From a virus: a DNA stretch of 36,135 bases. Under the pieces are notes generated by a model. The model had not been told where the DNA came from. It saw nothing but the letters and a program-made list of their open reading frames with translations, and did no database searches. Position 1 is the first letter of the stretch, and each line of letters opens with the position of its first letter. The translations under genes and the position numbers were made by a program. This document shows, piece after piece, positions 29,644 to 36,135 of the stretch. The stretch spans positions 1 through 36,135 of the IMG/VR virus record IMGVR_UViG_3300032333_000065; one strand, written 5' to 3'.

Positions 29644-30090
29644 ATGGTTACAAGGAAGACAACAAGTGACGTAAGAGCTAACGCTATCAGACATGGTTGG
29701 CGTAGTGGCTTAGAGGAGAAGGTCGCTAATGCTCTCACTGAAGCGGGAATCCATTTCACGTATGAGAAGACCAAAGTTAAGTACATCAAGCCAGCGAGTG
29801 AACACCAGTACACACCTGACTTCGTACTTGACAACGGTATCATCATCGAGACTAAAGGGTTATTCACTGCTTTAGATCGTCAGAAGCACATACTCGTGAA
29901 GAGGCAGCATCCTCACTTAGACATTCGTTTCGTATTCTCGAATAGCAAACAGCGTCTAAGTAAGGCATCTCGTACAACGTATGCTATGTGGTGCGTCAAG
30001 AACGGGTATATGTACGCTGATAAAGTAATCCCTGAAGATTGGCTTAAAGAACGTAGAAGGAGTGTTCACAATGGACGTAAAATTGGTTAA
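29644..30090 (+). CDS. Endonuclease I (Holliday junction resolvase, T7 gp3-like)
   Basis: Start taken at ATG 29644, 1 base after the previous stop (148 aa; T7 gp3 is 149). Putative catalytic residues E24, D59, E69 and K71 have exactly the spacing of T7 E20, D55, E65 and K67, within YTPDFVL and IIIETKG. It would resolve branched DNA before packaging and help to break down host DNA. Operon position beside the exonuclease matches T7-like phages. Confidence 0.9.
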   Translation: MVTRKTTSDVRANAIRHGWRSGLEEKVANALTEAGIHFTYEKTKVKYIKPASEHQYTPDFVLDNGIIIETKGLFTALDRQKHILVKRQHPHLDIRFVFSNSKQRLSKASRTTYAMWCVKNGYMYADKVIPEDWLKERRRSVHNGRKIG

Positions 30091-30238
30091 GGAACATGAA
30101 GACGGTAGCGCAACTTATACGTTCGACATGAGCGATGAGGAACGTCTAGCTCTTCTGCACCTAGGTATCATCACGGCCTTGGAGAGAGGCATTGAAGAAG
30201 GGAAGAAGTACAATGGCGAAGCTAGTAGTTCACTATAA
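30071..30238 (+). CDS. Small acidic hypothetical protein (55 aa)
   Basis: A 55-residue protein (MDVKLVKEHEDGSATYTFDM; EERLALLHLGIITALERGIE). AAGGAG lies about 10 bases before the ATG, inside the endonuclease I gene. The pattern DGSA-Y-FD-s-eE-..-LL-LGI--ALE is common in small T7-like phage proteins of unknown function. It overlaps the next gene by 26 bases. Confidence 0.65.
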   Translation: MDVKLVKEHEDGSATYTFDMSDEERLALLHLGIITALERGIEEGKKYNGEASSSL

Positions 30239-30419
30239 GCCTCCTCCGTTCCATCCTGATTGGTTGGATGGATGCTACAAAGTCTACGTGACTGACCATC
30301 CTAGACTTGGATGTCGTTTAATTACAACATCTAAGGTCTTAAAAGATTACGACAATGGAATCTTTGAGACACAATGGGTGGTGTATCATCCAGTAGATGG
30401 AGACTTCAATGACACTTAA
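30213..30419 (+). CDS. Small hypothetical protein (68 aa)
   Basis: Start taken at ATG 30213 (MAKLVVHYKPPPFHPDWLDG), preceded by GAAGGGAAGAAG; an earlier in-frame start at 30192 is less likely. A 68-residue, aromatic- and Pro-rich protein with a beta-rich second half (GIFETQWVVYHPVDG). Family not recognised. Confidence 0.6.
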   Translation: MAKLVVHYKPPPFHPDWLDGCYKVYVTDHPRLGCRLITTSKVLKDYDNGIFETQWVVYHPVDGDFNDT

Positions 30420-30465
30420 TGAATACTTTCATGCAATCGTAAAGAACAAACCGAAGGAGTTAACT

Positions 30466-30903
30466 ATGTTTGAGAATCTAAAGACACACTTCATGTCCTT
30501 TTGGACTAAACCTGTAGCCTTCGTAGCGGAGGAAGACCATCCTAAGCTCATGGATGATGACTACTGGGCTTTCGAGATGGTAACTCACGAGTGGATTGAC
30601 GAAGAAGGCAATGTCCGACCTATCAAAGAATCCATCATTATCGAGCCTCATGATACTACTTGGATGGAAGTCCTAGATCGTATCCTAGACGAGATGAGCA
30701 AGCACTACGGATACAACATCAAAGAGCAAGTGTACTACGCCGTTGAGTTCCCTCTCAATGAAGTCGATGAGCGCACTGGTAAGCCTTTTGCTGGCTATGG
30801 ACGATGTCTCAACGATCAAATGCTTCAGCAACTCTTGTTGGCCTTCCCTGAGGTTTACGAGACACTCCCATTCCACAAGCCAACTAAGGATTTCTTCGCA
30901 TGA
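30466..30903 (+). CDS. Conserved hypothetical protein (145 aa)
   Basis: Start taken at ATG 30466, preceded by AAGGAG with a 6-base spacer. An ATG at 30409 with GGAG upstream would add 19 residues and is a fair alternative. The protein contains FWTKPVAFVAEEDHPKLMDD, then HEWIDEEGNVRPI and a helix WMEVLDRILDEMSKHYGYNI, ending with RCLNDQMLQQLLLAFPEVYE. A compact alpha/beta protein; function not known. It is coupled to the phosphoesterase by an ATGA overlap. Confidence 0.65.
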   Translation: MFENLKTHFMSFWTKPVAFVAEEDHPKLMDDDYWAFEMVTHEWIDEEGNVRPIKESIIIEPHDTTWMEVLDRILDEMSKHYGYNIKEQVYYAVEFPLNEVDERTGKPFAGYGRCLNDQMLQQLLLAFPEVYETLPFHKPTKDFFA

Positions 30904-31685
30904 GGATCTTAGTCATTCCAGACACACAAGCTAAACCAGATGCCCCACAAGAGCATCTCACATGGGCAGGGAAAGCAATCTGTGAGTACCGTCCTGATGT
31001 CGTAGTTCACCTCGGTGATCACTGGGACTTCCCTAGTCTCTCAAGCCACGATAAAGCAGGTAGCAAGTACTTTGAAGGTAAACGCTACTTAGCTGACGTA
31101 GCCGCAGGGAATACTGGGATGCTGACCTTGTTGAATCCTCTTCATGCTCTCCAGAAGAATCAGAAGGAGAACAAACAGAAGGTCTACAAGCCTCGTATGG
31201 TGTTCTTGAAGGGTAACCATGAGCATCGCCTCACAAGGGCTGTGAACAACAATCCCATGCTCGAAGGACTACTGACCTATGATGACCTCAACTTGAAAGA
31301 TTGGGAAGTACATGAGTTCTTACATCCTGTATTCATTAATGGTGTTGGCTTCAATCACTATTGGCCTGTTGGCGCTATGGGTAGACCTGCTGCTTCTCCC
31401 GCTGCTATTATCAGTAAGCTTCATATGTCTTGTGTGGCAGGACATCAACAGGGTAAGCAGATCGCTTATGGGAAACGTGCTGATGGCAAGCCTATATGCG
31501 CTATTGTCGCTGGTAGCTATTACCTTCATGATGAGGACTACATGGATCAACTAAGTAACCGTCACTGGCGAGGCTTACTGGTCATGAACGAAGTAGAGGA
31601 CGGACACTTCGATGAGATGTTCTTATCCATTGAATATTTAGAACGAAAGTACTCACATAATGAAACCAACGCTCAAAGAGATTGA
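30900..31685 (+). CDS. Calcineurin-like metallophosphoesterase
   Basis: A 261-residue enzyme. Metal-site motifs: PDTQ (7-10, replacing the usual DxH, so the first His is changed to Gln), GDHWD (39-43), GNHEH (105-109), and AGHQQGK (180-186). This set matches phage metallophosphoesterases of the replication region. Possible roles are nucleotide or RNA-end processing. It overlaps the previous gene by 4 bases and the next by 26. Confidence 0.85.
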   Translation: MRILVIPDTQAKPDAPQEHLTWAGKAICEYRPDVVVHLGDHWDFPSLSSHDKAGSKYFEGKRYLADVAAGNTGMLTLLNPLHALQKNQKENKQKVYKPRMVFLKGNHEHRLTRAVNNNPMLEGLLTYDDLNLKDWEVHEFLHPVFINGVGFNHYWPVGAMGRPAASPAAIISKLHMSCVAGHQQGKQIAYGKRADGKPICAIVAGSYYLHDEDYMDQLSNRHWRGLLVMNEVEDGHFDEMFLSIEYLERKYSHNETNAQRD

Positions 31686-31947
31686 GGAGTATATGTCAGG
31701 ATTGAACGGAACAACAGCTAAAGACCTAGTAATCAAGGGTGCTAATGCTAAACAAGTAAGTGGAAATCATTACAAGGAGAAAGAAATTCAGCCTTGGGAC
31801 TACATTTATGCAAATAACATTGGCTATTTTGAGGGAAACTGTGTAAAATACGTGTCCCGCTGGAAAGACAAGGGCGGTATAGCCGACCTCCAAAAGGCAA
31901 TCCATTACCTCGAAAAACTAATTGAACTAGAGAAAAGCAAACAATGA
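31660..31947 (+). CDS. DUF3310 protein (95 aa)
   Basis: A 95-residue protein with NAKQVSGNHYKEKEIQPWDY (about 28-47), CVKYVSRWKDKGG (about 61-73) and LQKAIHYLEKLIE, the DUF3310 signature common in phages beside nucleotide-metabolism genes. An alternative ATG at 31693 with GAGGAG close before it would remove 11 residues and end the 26-base overlap with the phosphoesterase. The ATGA overlap with nrdJ suggests coordinated dNTP supply. Confidence 0.8.
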   Translation: MKPTLKEIEEYMSGLNGTTAKDLVIKGANAKQVSGNHYKEKEIQPWDYIYANNIGYFEGNCVKYVSRWKDKGGIADLQKAIHYLEKLIELEKSKQ

Positions 31948-33845
31948 CAACAATGACACCCTACCAGACCTACATAGCGAAAAGCAGATATTCACGCTAC
32001 TTGGACGATAAAGGTCGCCGTGAACACTGGCACGAGACAACTAAACGCTACTTTGACTTCATGGAGAGTCACCTAAGTGACAAGCATAACTACACTTTGA
32101 CACCTGAGTTGCGTAGCCGCTTAGAGAATGCAGTGATCAACTTGGACGTTATGCCCTCGATGCGCTCAATCATGACCTCAGGTGAGGCTCTGGAGCGTCA
32201 GAACGTAGCTGGCTATAACTGTTCATTCCTGCCCATCGATGACCCTAAAGCCTTCGATGAGGCTATGTACATCCTCCTGTGTGGTACAGGTGTAGGTTTC
32301 TCTGTGGAGCGTAAGTATGTCAACCGTTTACCTGAAATTCCTGAGAAGCTTTATGAGTCTAATACTGTGGTTCACGTTAAAGACTCCAAGGAAGGATGGG
32401 CTAAGGCGCTACGACAGGTCATGGCACTCCTATGGGCTGGAGAAGTCCCTAAGTGGGATGTCTCTGCTGTGCGTCCTGCTGGTACACGCCTCAAGACCTT
32501 CGGGGGTCGTGCGAGTGGCCCAGAGCCGTTGGTCGAACTCTTTAAGTACGTGGTCGCTAAGTTTAAAGCTGCCCAAGGCCGCAAGCTCTTCTCGATTGAA
32601 GCACATGATATTCTCTGTAAGATTGGAGAAGTTGTGGTTGTCGGTGGAGTTCGTCGATCAGCAATGATCTCTCTGTCTGACTTAGACGATGATCGTATGG
32701 CTCACGCTAAAGCTGGTAACTGGTGGGACGGAAATGGTCAACGTGCCTTAGCTAACAATTCAGCTGTGTACGATGTCAAGCCCGATGTGGGTCAATTCAT
32801 GCGAGAGTGGAGCAATATCTATGAAAGTCATTCAGGAGAGCGTGGCATTTTTAACCGCTATGCGTCTGAGATTCAAGCGTCTAAGAATGGTCGTCGTGTA
32901 CTCGGTAAAGAATGGGGTACTAACCCTTGTTCTGAAATCATTCTCCGGCCTTACCAATTTTGCAACCTCAGTTCAGTTATTGTGCGTTCGGGGGATACAC
33001 TGGAGTCTCTTAAAGAAAAAGTCGCTATTGCGACAATCTTGGGAACCTTCCAATCGACCTTAACTAGCTTCCCGTACCTGCGTAAGGTGTGGCAGACTAA
33101 CACTGAGGAAGAGCGTTTGTTGGGTGTCTCCATGACTGGTATCCTAGACAATACATTGCTAAACAATGCTTACGACAAGGATCTACCAGCACGTTTGGAG
33201 GAGCTGAAGAATGTTGCTGTGGATACTAATAAGTCTCTTGCTGCTGAACTTGGCATCAATGCTTCTGCTGCAATCACCTGCGTCAAACCCGAAGGTACGG
33301 TTAGCCAGCTTACTGGTACTGCTAGTGGCATTCATCCTCAACACAGTGCTTATTTCATTCGTCGTGTACGCTCTGATGCCAAAGATCCGCTTACTCAGTT
33401 CTTGAAGGATGCTGGATTTCCTTGGGAGCCTTGTGTGATGAAGCCTGAGTCAACAGCTATCTTCTCCTTCCCGATGAAGACACCTGAGGGTGCTCGTCTA
33501 CGTGAGGACTTGTCAGCTATTGAACACTTGGACTTGTGGTTGACATTCCAGCGCCACTGGTGTGAACATAAGCCTTCAGTGACCATCTCAGTCAATGAGA
33601 ATGAGTGGCCTAAGGTAGGAGCGTGGACATGGGAGAACTTTGATGAGATTACTGGAGTTTCGTATCTGCCGATGGATGGTGGAAGTTACAGGCAAGCACC
33701 TTATTCCTCTTGTACCAAAGAAGAGTATGAGGAAGCCCTTGCTTTGACACCTACGGCAATCGACTGGGAAGCCATGAAAGAAGCCACCGATAATGTCGAA
33801 GGAGCCCAAACCTTAGCTTGCGTGGCAGGAATCTGTGAGCTTTAA
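31944..33845 (+). CDS. nrdJ: Class II (adenosylcobalamin-dependent) ribonucleotide reductase, monomeric
   Basis: A 633-residue reductase that makes dNTPs from ribonucleotides without oxygen or a second subunit. The redox pair is C93 (YNCSF) and C340. The radical cysteine is C329 in NPCSE, with N327 and E331. Their 11-residue spacing equals that of C408/C419 in the Lactobacillus leichmannii enzyme. The tail C626-x4-C631 (CVAGIC) matches its C731/C736 shuttle. It depends on host cobalamin. The downstream HNH gene begins 11 bases before its stop, over the end of the shuttle motif. Confidence 0.93.
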   Translation: MTTMTPYQTYIAKSRYSRYLDDKGRREHWHETTKRYFDFMESHLSDKHNYTLTPELRSRLENAVINLDVMPSMRSIMTSGEALERQNVAGYNCSFLPIDDPKAFDEAMYILLCGTGVGFSVERKYVNRLPEIPEKLYESNTVVHVKDSKEGWAKALRQVMALLWAGEVPKWDVSAVRPAGTRLKTFGGRASGPEPLVELFKYVVAKFKAAQGRKLFSIEAHDILCKIGEVVVVGGVRRSAMISLSDLDDDRMAHAKAGNWWDGNGQRALANNSAVYDVKPDVGQFMREWSNIYESHSGERGIFNRYASEIQASKNGRRVLGKEWGTNPCSEIILRPYQFCNLSSVIVRSGDTLESLKEKVAIATILGTFQSTLTSFPYLRKVWQTNTEEERLLGVSMTGILDNTLLNNAYDKDLPARLEELKNVAVDTNKSLAAELGINASAAITCVKPEGTVSQLTGTASGIHPQHSAYFIRRVRSDAKDPLTQFLKDAGFPWEPCVMKPESTAIFSFPMKTPEGARLREDLSAIEHLDLWLTFQRHWCEHKPSVTISVNENEWPKVGAWTWENFDEITGVSYLPMDGGSYRQAPYSSCTKEEYEEALALTPTAIDWEAMKEATDNVEGAQTLACVAGICEL

Positions 33846-34317
33846 CTTAGCTTGCCCTACTTGCGGTAAAGACAGGGAGTTCTCTAGAAAGTCAGCTTTA
33901 AATACAGCTGAAAAGAAAGGAACTTCTTGTTTTTCTTGTCGTTCAGTGGCTAACAACATTAAACGTACAGGAACTAAAACTAAAGAAAAGAATCCTGCTT
34001 GGAAAGGTTTTGGTGTAGTTCCCGGTAAAGTCTTCAGCAAACTTAAACGAGATGCTGAAAGGCGTAATCTACCTTTTGAAATAACTATTGAAGACCTTGC
34101 TCATCAATACAGTAAACAAAAGGAACGATGTGCTTTTACAGGCTTTGAAATCTTTTTCGGTATTGATGCGTCTGTAGATAGGATCGACAGCTCAAAAGGC
34201 TATACAACAGACAACATTCAAATCGTTCATAAGATTCTCAATATAATGAAACGTGATCTACCTAACGACGAGTTTATTCTGTGGTGTAGGTCTGTATACA
34301 TTCATAACTATGAGTAA
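33835..34317 (+). CDS. HNH-type endonuclease after nrdJ
   Basis: A 160-residue protein starting at GTG 33835, overlapping nrdJ by 11 bases. Zinc-finger Cys 7, 10, 32 and 35, a basic linker, then CAFTGFEI (99-106), VDRIDSSKGYTTDNIQIVH (114-132) and a C-terminal helix. The DRID...N pattern is of HNH nucleases of the His-Me superfamily, although the first His is not evident. Unlike three of the other nucleases it has no visible promoter and so depends on read-through from nrdJ. Confidence 0.75.
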   Translation: MSFNLACPTCGKDREFSRKSALNTAEKKGTSCFSCRSVANNIKRTGTKTKEKNPAWKGFGVVPGKVFSKLKRDAERRNLPFEITIEDLAHQYSKQKERCAFTGFEIFFGIDASVDRIDSSKGYTTDNIQIVHKILNIMKRDLPNDEFILWCRSVYIHNYE

Positions 34318-34396
34318 AGTAATGGTTCTCATGCGGGTGGTCGAGATGATCACCTGCGCTCATATTATCGCTAACACTTGGAGGCATTGGACATGA
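34310..34396 (+). CDS. Small peptide (28 aa)
   Basis: A 28-residue frame (MSKVMVLMRVVEMITCAHII) with a hydrophobic core, starting in the last codons of the HNH gene and overlapping the next gene by 4 bases. Coupling at both ends is the main support. Confidence 0.4.
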   Translation: MSKVMVLMRVVEMITCAHIIANTWRHWT

Positions 34397-34545
34397 TAGT
34401 AGACTTCTCATGGTCTGGAGGCTTTGTAGTCGGTATTAACCATACTGACCAAGCCATTGTAGAGACAGACGAAGATGAATACGAGATGGCTAGTGCTATC
34501 CTGATACATCTAGGATTCTTCACAATGGCAATCCTCTTCGTATAG
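34393..34545 (+). CDS. Small conserved phage protein (50 aa)
   Basis: A 50-residue protein starting MIVDFSWSGGFVVGINHTDQ, an acidic centre, and a hydrophobic end (ILIHLGFFTMAILFV). Similar short proteins of the form F-W--GF-FGI-H--, ending HLG-F-, occur in cyanophages and marine phages. Function unknown. Last gene of the rightward block, 8 bases before the terminator. Confidence 0.6.
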   Translation: MIVDFSWSGGFVVGINHTDQAIVETDEDEYEMASAILIHLGFFTMAILFV

Positions 34546-34552
34546 TAGATAC

Positions 34553-34576
34553 AAAAAAGCCCTCGAAAGAGGGCTT
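34553..34576. terminator. Bidirectional rho-independent terminator
   Basis: Perfect 8-bp stem 34557-34564 / 34569-34576 (AAGCCCTC and GAGGGCTT) with a GAAA loop. An A6 run (34553-34558) gives the leftward RNA a U6 tail, and TTCTTAGTTT serves the rightward RNA. It lies exactly between the converging rightward block and the leftward lysis genes. Confidence 0.9.
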
Positions 34577-34582
34577 CTTAGT

Positions 34583-35038
34583 TTAAGCTTTGTGATATTC
34601 CTCTTCAGTGAGGATACCTGCTTTGTACTTGTTCTCAGGTCTAAAGATAGTCAGTTCTTGTTGTCTCATCTCAGGTGCAAAAGAGATGTGCATCCAGCGA
34701 CCAAACTCATGGATCATCTGATCGAACTTGATACCAGCCTTCTTGACTTCTTGACACAGCTGATACGGAGTCAGCTTAGAGCTGGAGACATCAATAGCCC
34801 AACCGTCCATGTGCGAGGAGACCTTAGAGCCTCCAACAGCCACGTTAACGGCAGGTAGACGTAACCAAGAATTGATACGCAGGGGGCCAGTAACGGCTCT
34901 CAGTTGCTCTAGCTTCTGAGCTGCTGTCTTCATGTTCTCCAGTTGGACAGTAGAGGGTTGATTGTCGATACCATTACGTACAGCAGTTTCACTGTAGGTA
35001 GCCTCTTCAAGGGTAAAGTGCTCACTCAGCTGCGTCAT
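34583..35038 (-). CDS. Endolysin, M15 peptidase type
   Basis: Start taken at ATG 35038 (151 aa), 7 bases after GAGGAG; the longer reading from 35056 lacks a ribosome site. Zinc and catalytic residues: H76 and D83 in SSHMDGWAID, E111 in IHEFG, and H117 in WMHISF. This is the VanY/M15 D-Ala peptidase pattern of many phage endolysins that cut peptidoglycan cross-bridges. The N-terminal EHFTLEEATYSETAVRNGID is typical of the family. No signal peptide, so a holin is needed; two candidates lie directly upstream. Confidence 0.9.
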   Translation of the reverse strand: MTQLSEHFTLEEATYSETAVRNGIDNQPSTVQLENMKTAAQKLEQLRAVTGPLRINSWLRLPAVNVAVGGSKVSSHMDGWAIDVSSSKLTPYQLCQEVKKAGIKFDQMIHEFGRWMHISFAPEMRQQELTIFRPENKYKAGILTEEEYHKA

Positions 35039-35264
35039 TTGTCTTCTCCTCGTCACCGTTCATTTTGATAGCTGCAAGCCAGCCGATAAAGCCACCGACA
35101 ATCGTTGAGAATGCAGGAGCGATAATCGGGAAGATGTCCTTGTTGTCTACAACACTGTTAGGGAGGAACATAGCACCTAACAATGTCACAGTCATAGCGA
35201 CCATAACGAAAGCTAGAGTCCTAGCGATCATCCTTGCAATTTCAAATATAACTTGTTCTTTCAT
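35022..35264 (-). CDS. Two-pass membrane protein, possible holin or antiholin (80 aa)
   Basis: An 80-residue protein with two hydrophobic segments (about 13-34 and 47-68) and a charged tail GDEEKTNDAAE. It overlaps the endolysin start by 17 bases and the 3-TM holin stop by 4. The position inside the lysis cassette suggests a second holin, antiholin or accessory. The family is not recognised. Confidence 0.65.
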   Translation of the reverse strand: MKEQVIFEIARMIARTLAFVMVAMTVTLLGAMFLPNSVVDNKDIFPIIAPAFSTIVGGFIGWLAAIKMNGDEEKTNDAAE

Positions 35265-35716
35265 TTCTTAGCGACCTTATCAGCTAGTTTTTCCATCGTT
35301 CTGCCACCGAAGTAGAAGGACATAACCAACATACCCCATTGACCTAACAGCTCCACATAAGCCCCACGAGTCTCATACTCAAAGATGGAAGCTATAGCGA
35401 AACCACTATAAGCCACCAACAAGAAGATGAGAACCATAGGACGGATGTTCTTAGACAACCATGAGTCAGAAGACATATCAGCCTTCATGCGCTCAGTCAG
35501 GTTAGTCTGTTCAATTTCGTACTCTTTACAGTCGATCTCTTTGAGCTTCGCAGCTAACTCAGGATTGTCTTTGAGAGCTTGAGTGACTGCACTAGGTGAA
35601 GCCTCCACACCTAACTTAGCGGCAATAGCGTTCATAGCCATACCACCTAGAGGGCCTCCTACGGCAGTAGCTAGAGCAGGTGCTGCATTTTTAAGCAGAT
35701 TCATTAGTTCATTCAT
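35261..35716 (-). CDS. Holin, 3-TM (GTA-release type)
   Basis: A 151-residue protein. An N-terminal Ala/Gly-rich helix (ALATAVGGPLGGMAMNAIAA), a charged middle with MKADMSSDSWLSKNIRP (about 78-94), and two clear membrane segments (about 92-112 and 122-140) ending in FYFGGRTMEKLADK. This matches the three-transmembrane holin family found in gene-transfer agents and marine phages. Located just before the endolysin. It would open the inner membrane to release it. Confidence 0.82.
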   Translation of the reverse strand: MNELMNLLKNAAPALATAVGGPLGGMAMNAIAAKLGVEASPSAVTQALKDNPELAAKLKEIDCKEYEIEQTNLTERMKADMSSDSWLSKNIRPMVLIFLLVAYSGFAIASIFEYETRGAYVELLGQWGMLVMSFYFGGRTMEKLADKVAKK

Positions 35717-35865
35717 TTACTTGCCTTACACGCTTCAACAGCGTCCTTTACGATAATGTATAAGTAGAGTTCAAAAGGTAAAATGATGCAAAACAACAAG
35801 GTAAGCAGCACTAGGAAGCTTACGTAGAGTGTCTCGCTAGAAGTATCGCTGCTGTTAGTCCCCAT
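35713..35865 (-). CDS. Small single-pass membrane protein (50 aa)
   Basis: A 50-residue protein (MGTNSSDTSSETLYVSFLVL) with one hydrophobic segment (about 14-38) and a short basic C-terminus. It overlaps the end of the 243-aa gene by 46 bases and the holin start as ATGA. It could be a lysis accessory. No lipobox is seen, so an Rz1-type spanin is not supported. Confidence 0.55.
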   Translation of the reverse strand: MGTNSSDTSSETLYVSFLVLLTLLFCIILPFELYLYIIVKDAVEACKASK

Positions 35866-36135
35866 ATTTCCAATACCAATATAGCCATTACTACGACCAA
35901 TGCTATCCGTTTCCTTACCTTAGCGATAAGACGTTGTTTCTTTAATACTTCTTCTTTTCTATTCTTTATCGACAATAAGTGCGTTATCTCTTGCTTCTCT
36001 TGCACTATCCCGAACATCTCAACTACATCGCTATACAGAGCACCTAACTCAGCAGGGCTTTGGTAGACCATAATCTCCCTGATCTCCTTCTGTAGCTTCT
36101 CCATCTCTTTCATAGCCACTACGTGATCTAGAGAG
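35820..36135 (-). CDS. C-terminal part of the 243-aa protein split by the contig ends
   Basis: Continuation of the gene that starts at 539 and crosses the join; 35820-36012 plus 1-539 give 732 bases (243 codons and stop). A GTG at 36119 makes this part look like a separate 99-aa gene, but it is an artefact of the linear break. The segment here is helical and charged (KEMEKLQKEIREIMVY, later LKKQRLIAKVRKRI). It ends in one transmembrane segment ALVVVMAILVLEIWGLTAAI near the C-terminus. The basic stretch before the hydrophobic segment favours an N-in orientation. Confidence 0.8.
   Translation of the reverse strand, partial: SLDHVVAMKEMEKLQKEIREIMVYQSPAELGALYSDVVEMFGIVQEKQEITHLLSIKNRKEEVLKKQRLIAKVRKRIALVVVMAILVLEIWGLTAAILLARHST
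36013..36135. repeat. Terminal repeat, copy 2 (circular overlap)
   Basis: Identical to 1-123; the second copy of the contig overlap. Confidence 0.95.

Noticed and set aside
32317-32667. 116-codon frame within nrdJ
   Set aside because: Ser/Leu/Arg-rich shadow with no motif or start signal.
35820-36119. Separate 99-aa gene starting with GTG at 36119
   Set aside because: The frame continues upstream across the circular join to ATG 539, so this is only the C-terminal part of a longer gene.
1-36135. tRNA genes, CRISPR arrays, insertion sequences, integrase or repressor
   Set aside because: Looked for by eye and by protein motif; none found.

Overview
The window is the essentially complete genome of a tailed phage with a short-tail (podovirus, T7-like) gene set. 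Bases 1-123 are repeated exactly at 36013-36135, so the contig closes into a circle of about 36,012 bp. One 243-aa gene runs across the join. Host signals are indirect: consensus sigma-70 promoters, four DnaA-box matches, a full-consensus sigma-54 promoter and a B12-dependent ribonucleotide reductase point to a Gram-negative, probably aquatic proteobacterium. No phage RNA polymerase, integrase, repressor, tRNA or CRISPR array is visible, so the phage looks virulent and dependent on host RNA polymerase.

Layout: two divergent gene blocks leave a control region at 17779-18726 and meet at a bidirectional hairpin terminator at 34553-34576. The leftward block (17778 down to 1, then through the join to 34583) holds packaging and structure in this order: HNH endonuclease, terminase small and large subunits, small conserved proteins, HNH endonuclease, portal, collagen-like repeat protein, scaffold, major capsid protein, adaptor, tail nozzle, tail fibre with a tiny partner, three internal-virion-type proteins, and a lysis cassette (3-TM holin, second membrane protein, M15 endolysin). 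The rightward block (18727-34545) begins with about 20 very small genes. It then carries T7-type replication genes: primase-helicase, family A DNA polymerase, ssDNA-binding protein, 5'-3' exonuclease and endonuclease I. Also present are a cytosine-5 methyltransferase, a HExxH protein, a metallophosphoesterase, a DUF3310 protein and a monomeric class II ribonucleotide reductase.

Most notable: (1) The rightward block starts at a full match to the extended sigma-54 (-24/-12) consensus. Three NtrC-like 17-bp sites lie 130-190 bp upstream, next to a DnaA-box cluster. This suggests early transcription tied to host RpoN/NtrC (nitrogen) control, which is rare in phages. (2) A 151-codon frame inside the methyltransferase gene, in a +1 frame behind an internal AAAGGAG, encodes a second sequence that itself resembles phage/metagenome proteins. 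The same nucleotides give DGVP-RVDRL in one frame and EWMMGFP-GWTDL in the other. (3) Five free-standing HNH/endonuclease VII genes sit against essential genes, and three carry their own sigma-70 promoter with a 17-bp spacer and a TACATT or TACAGT -10 element.

Functions come from motifs and remembered family patterns; no database search was run.
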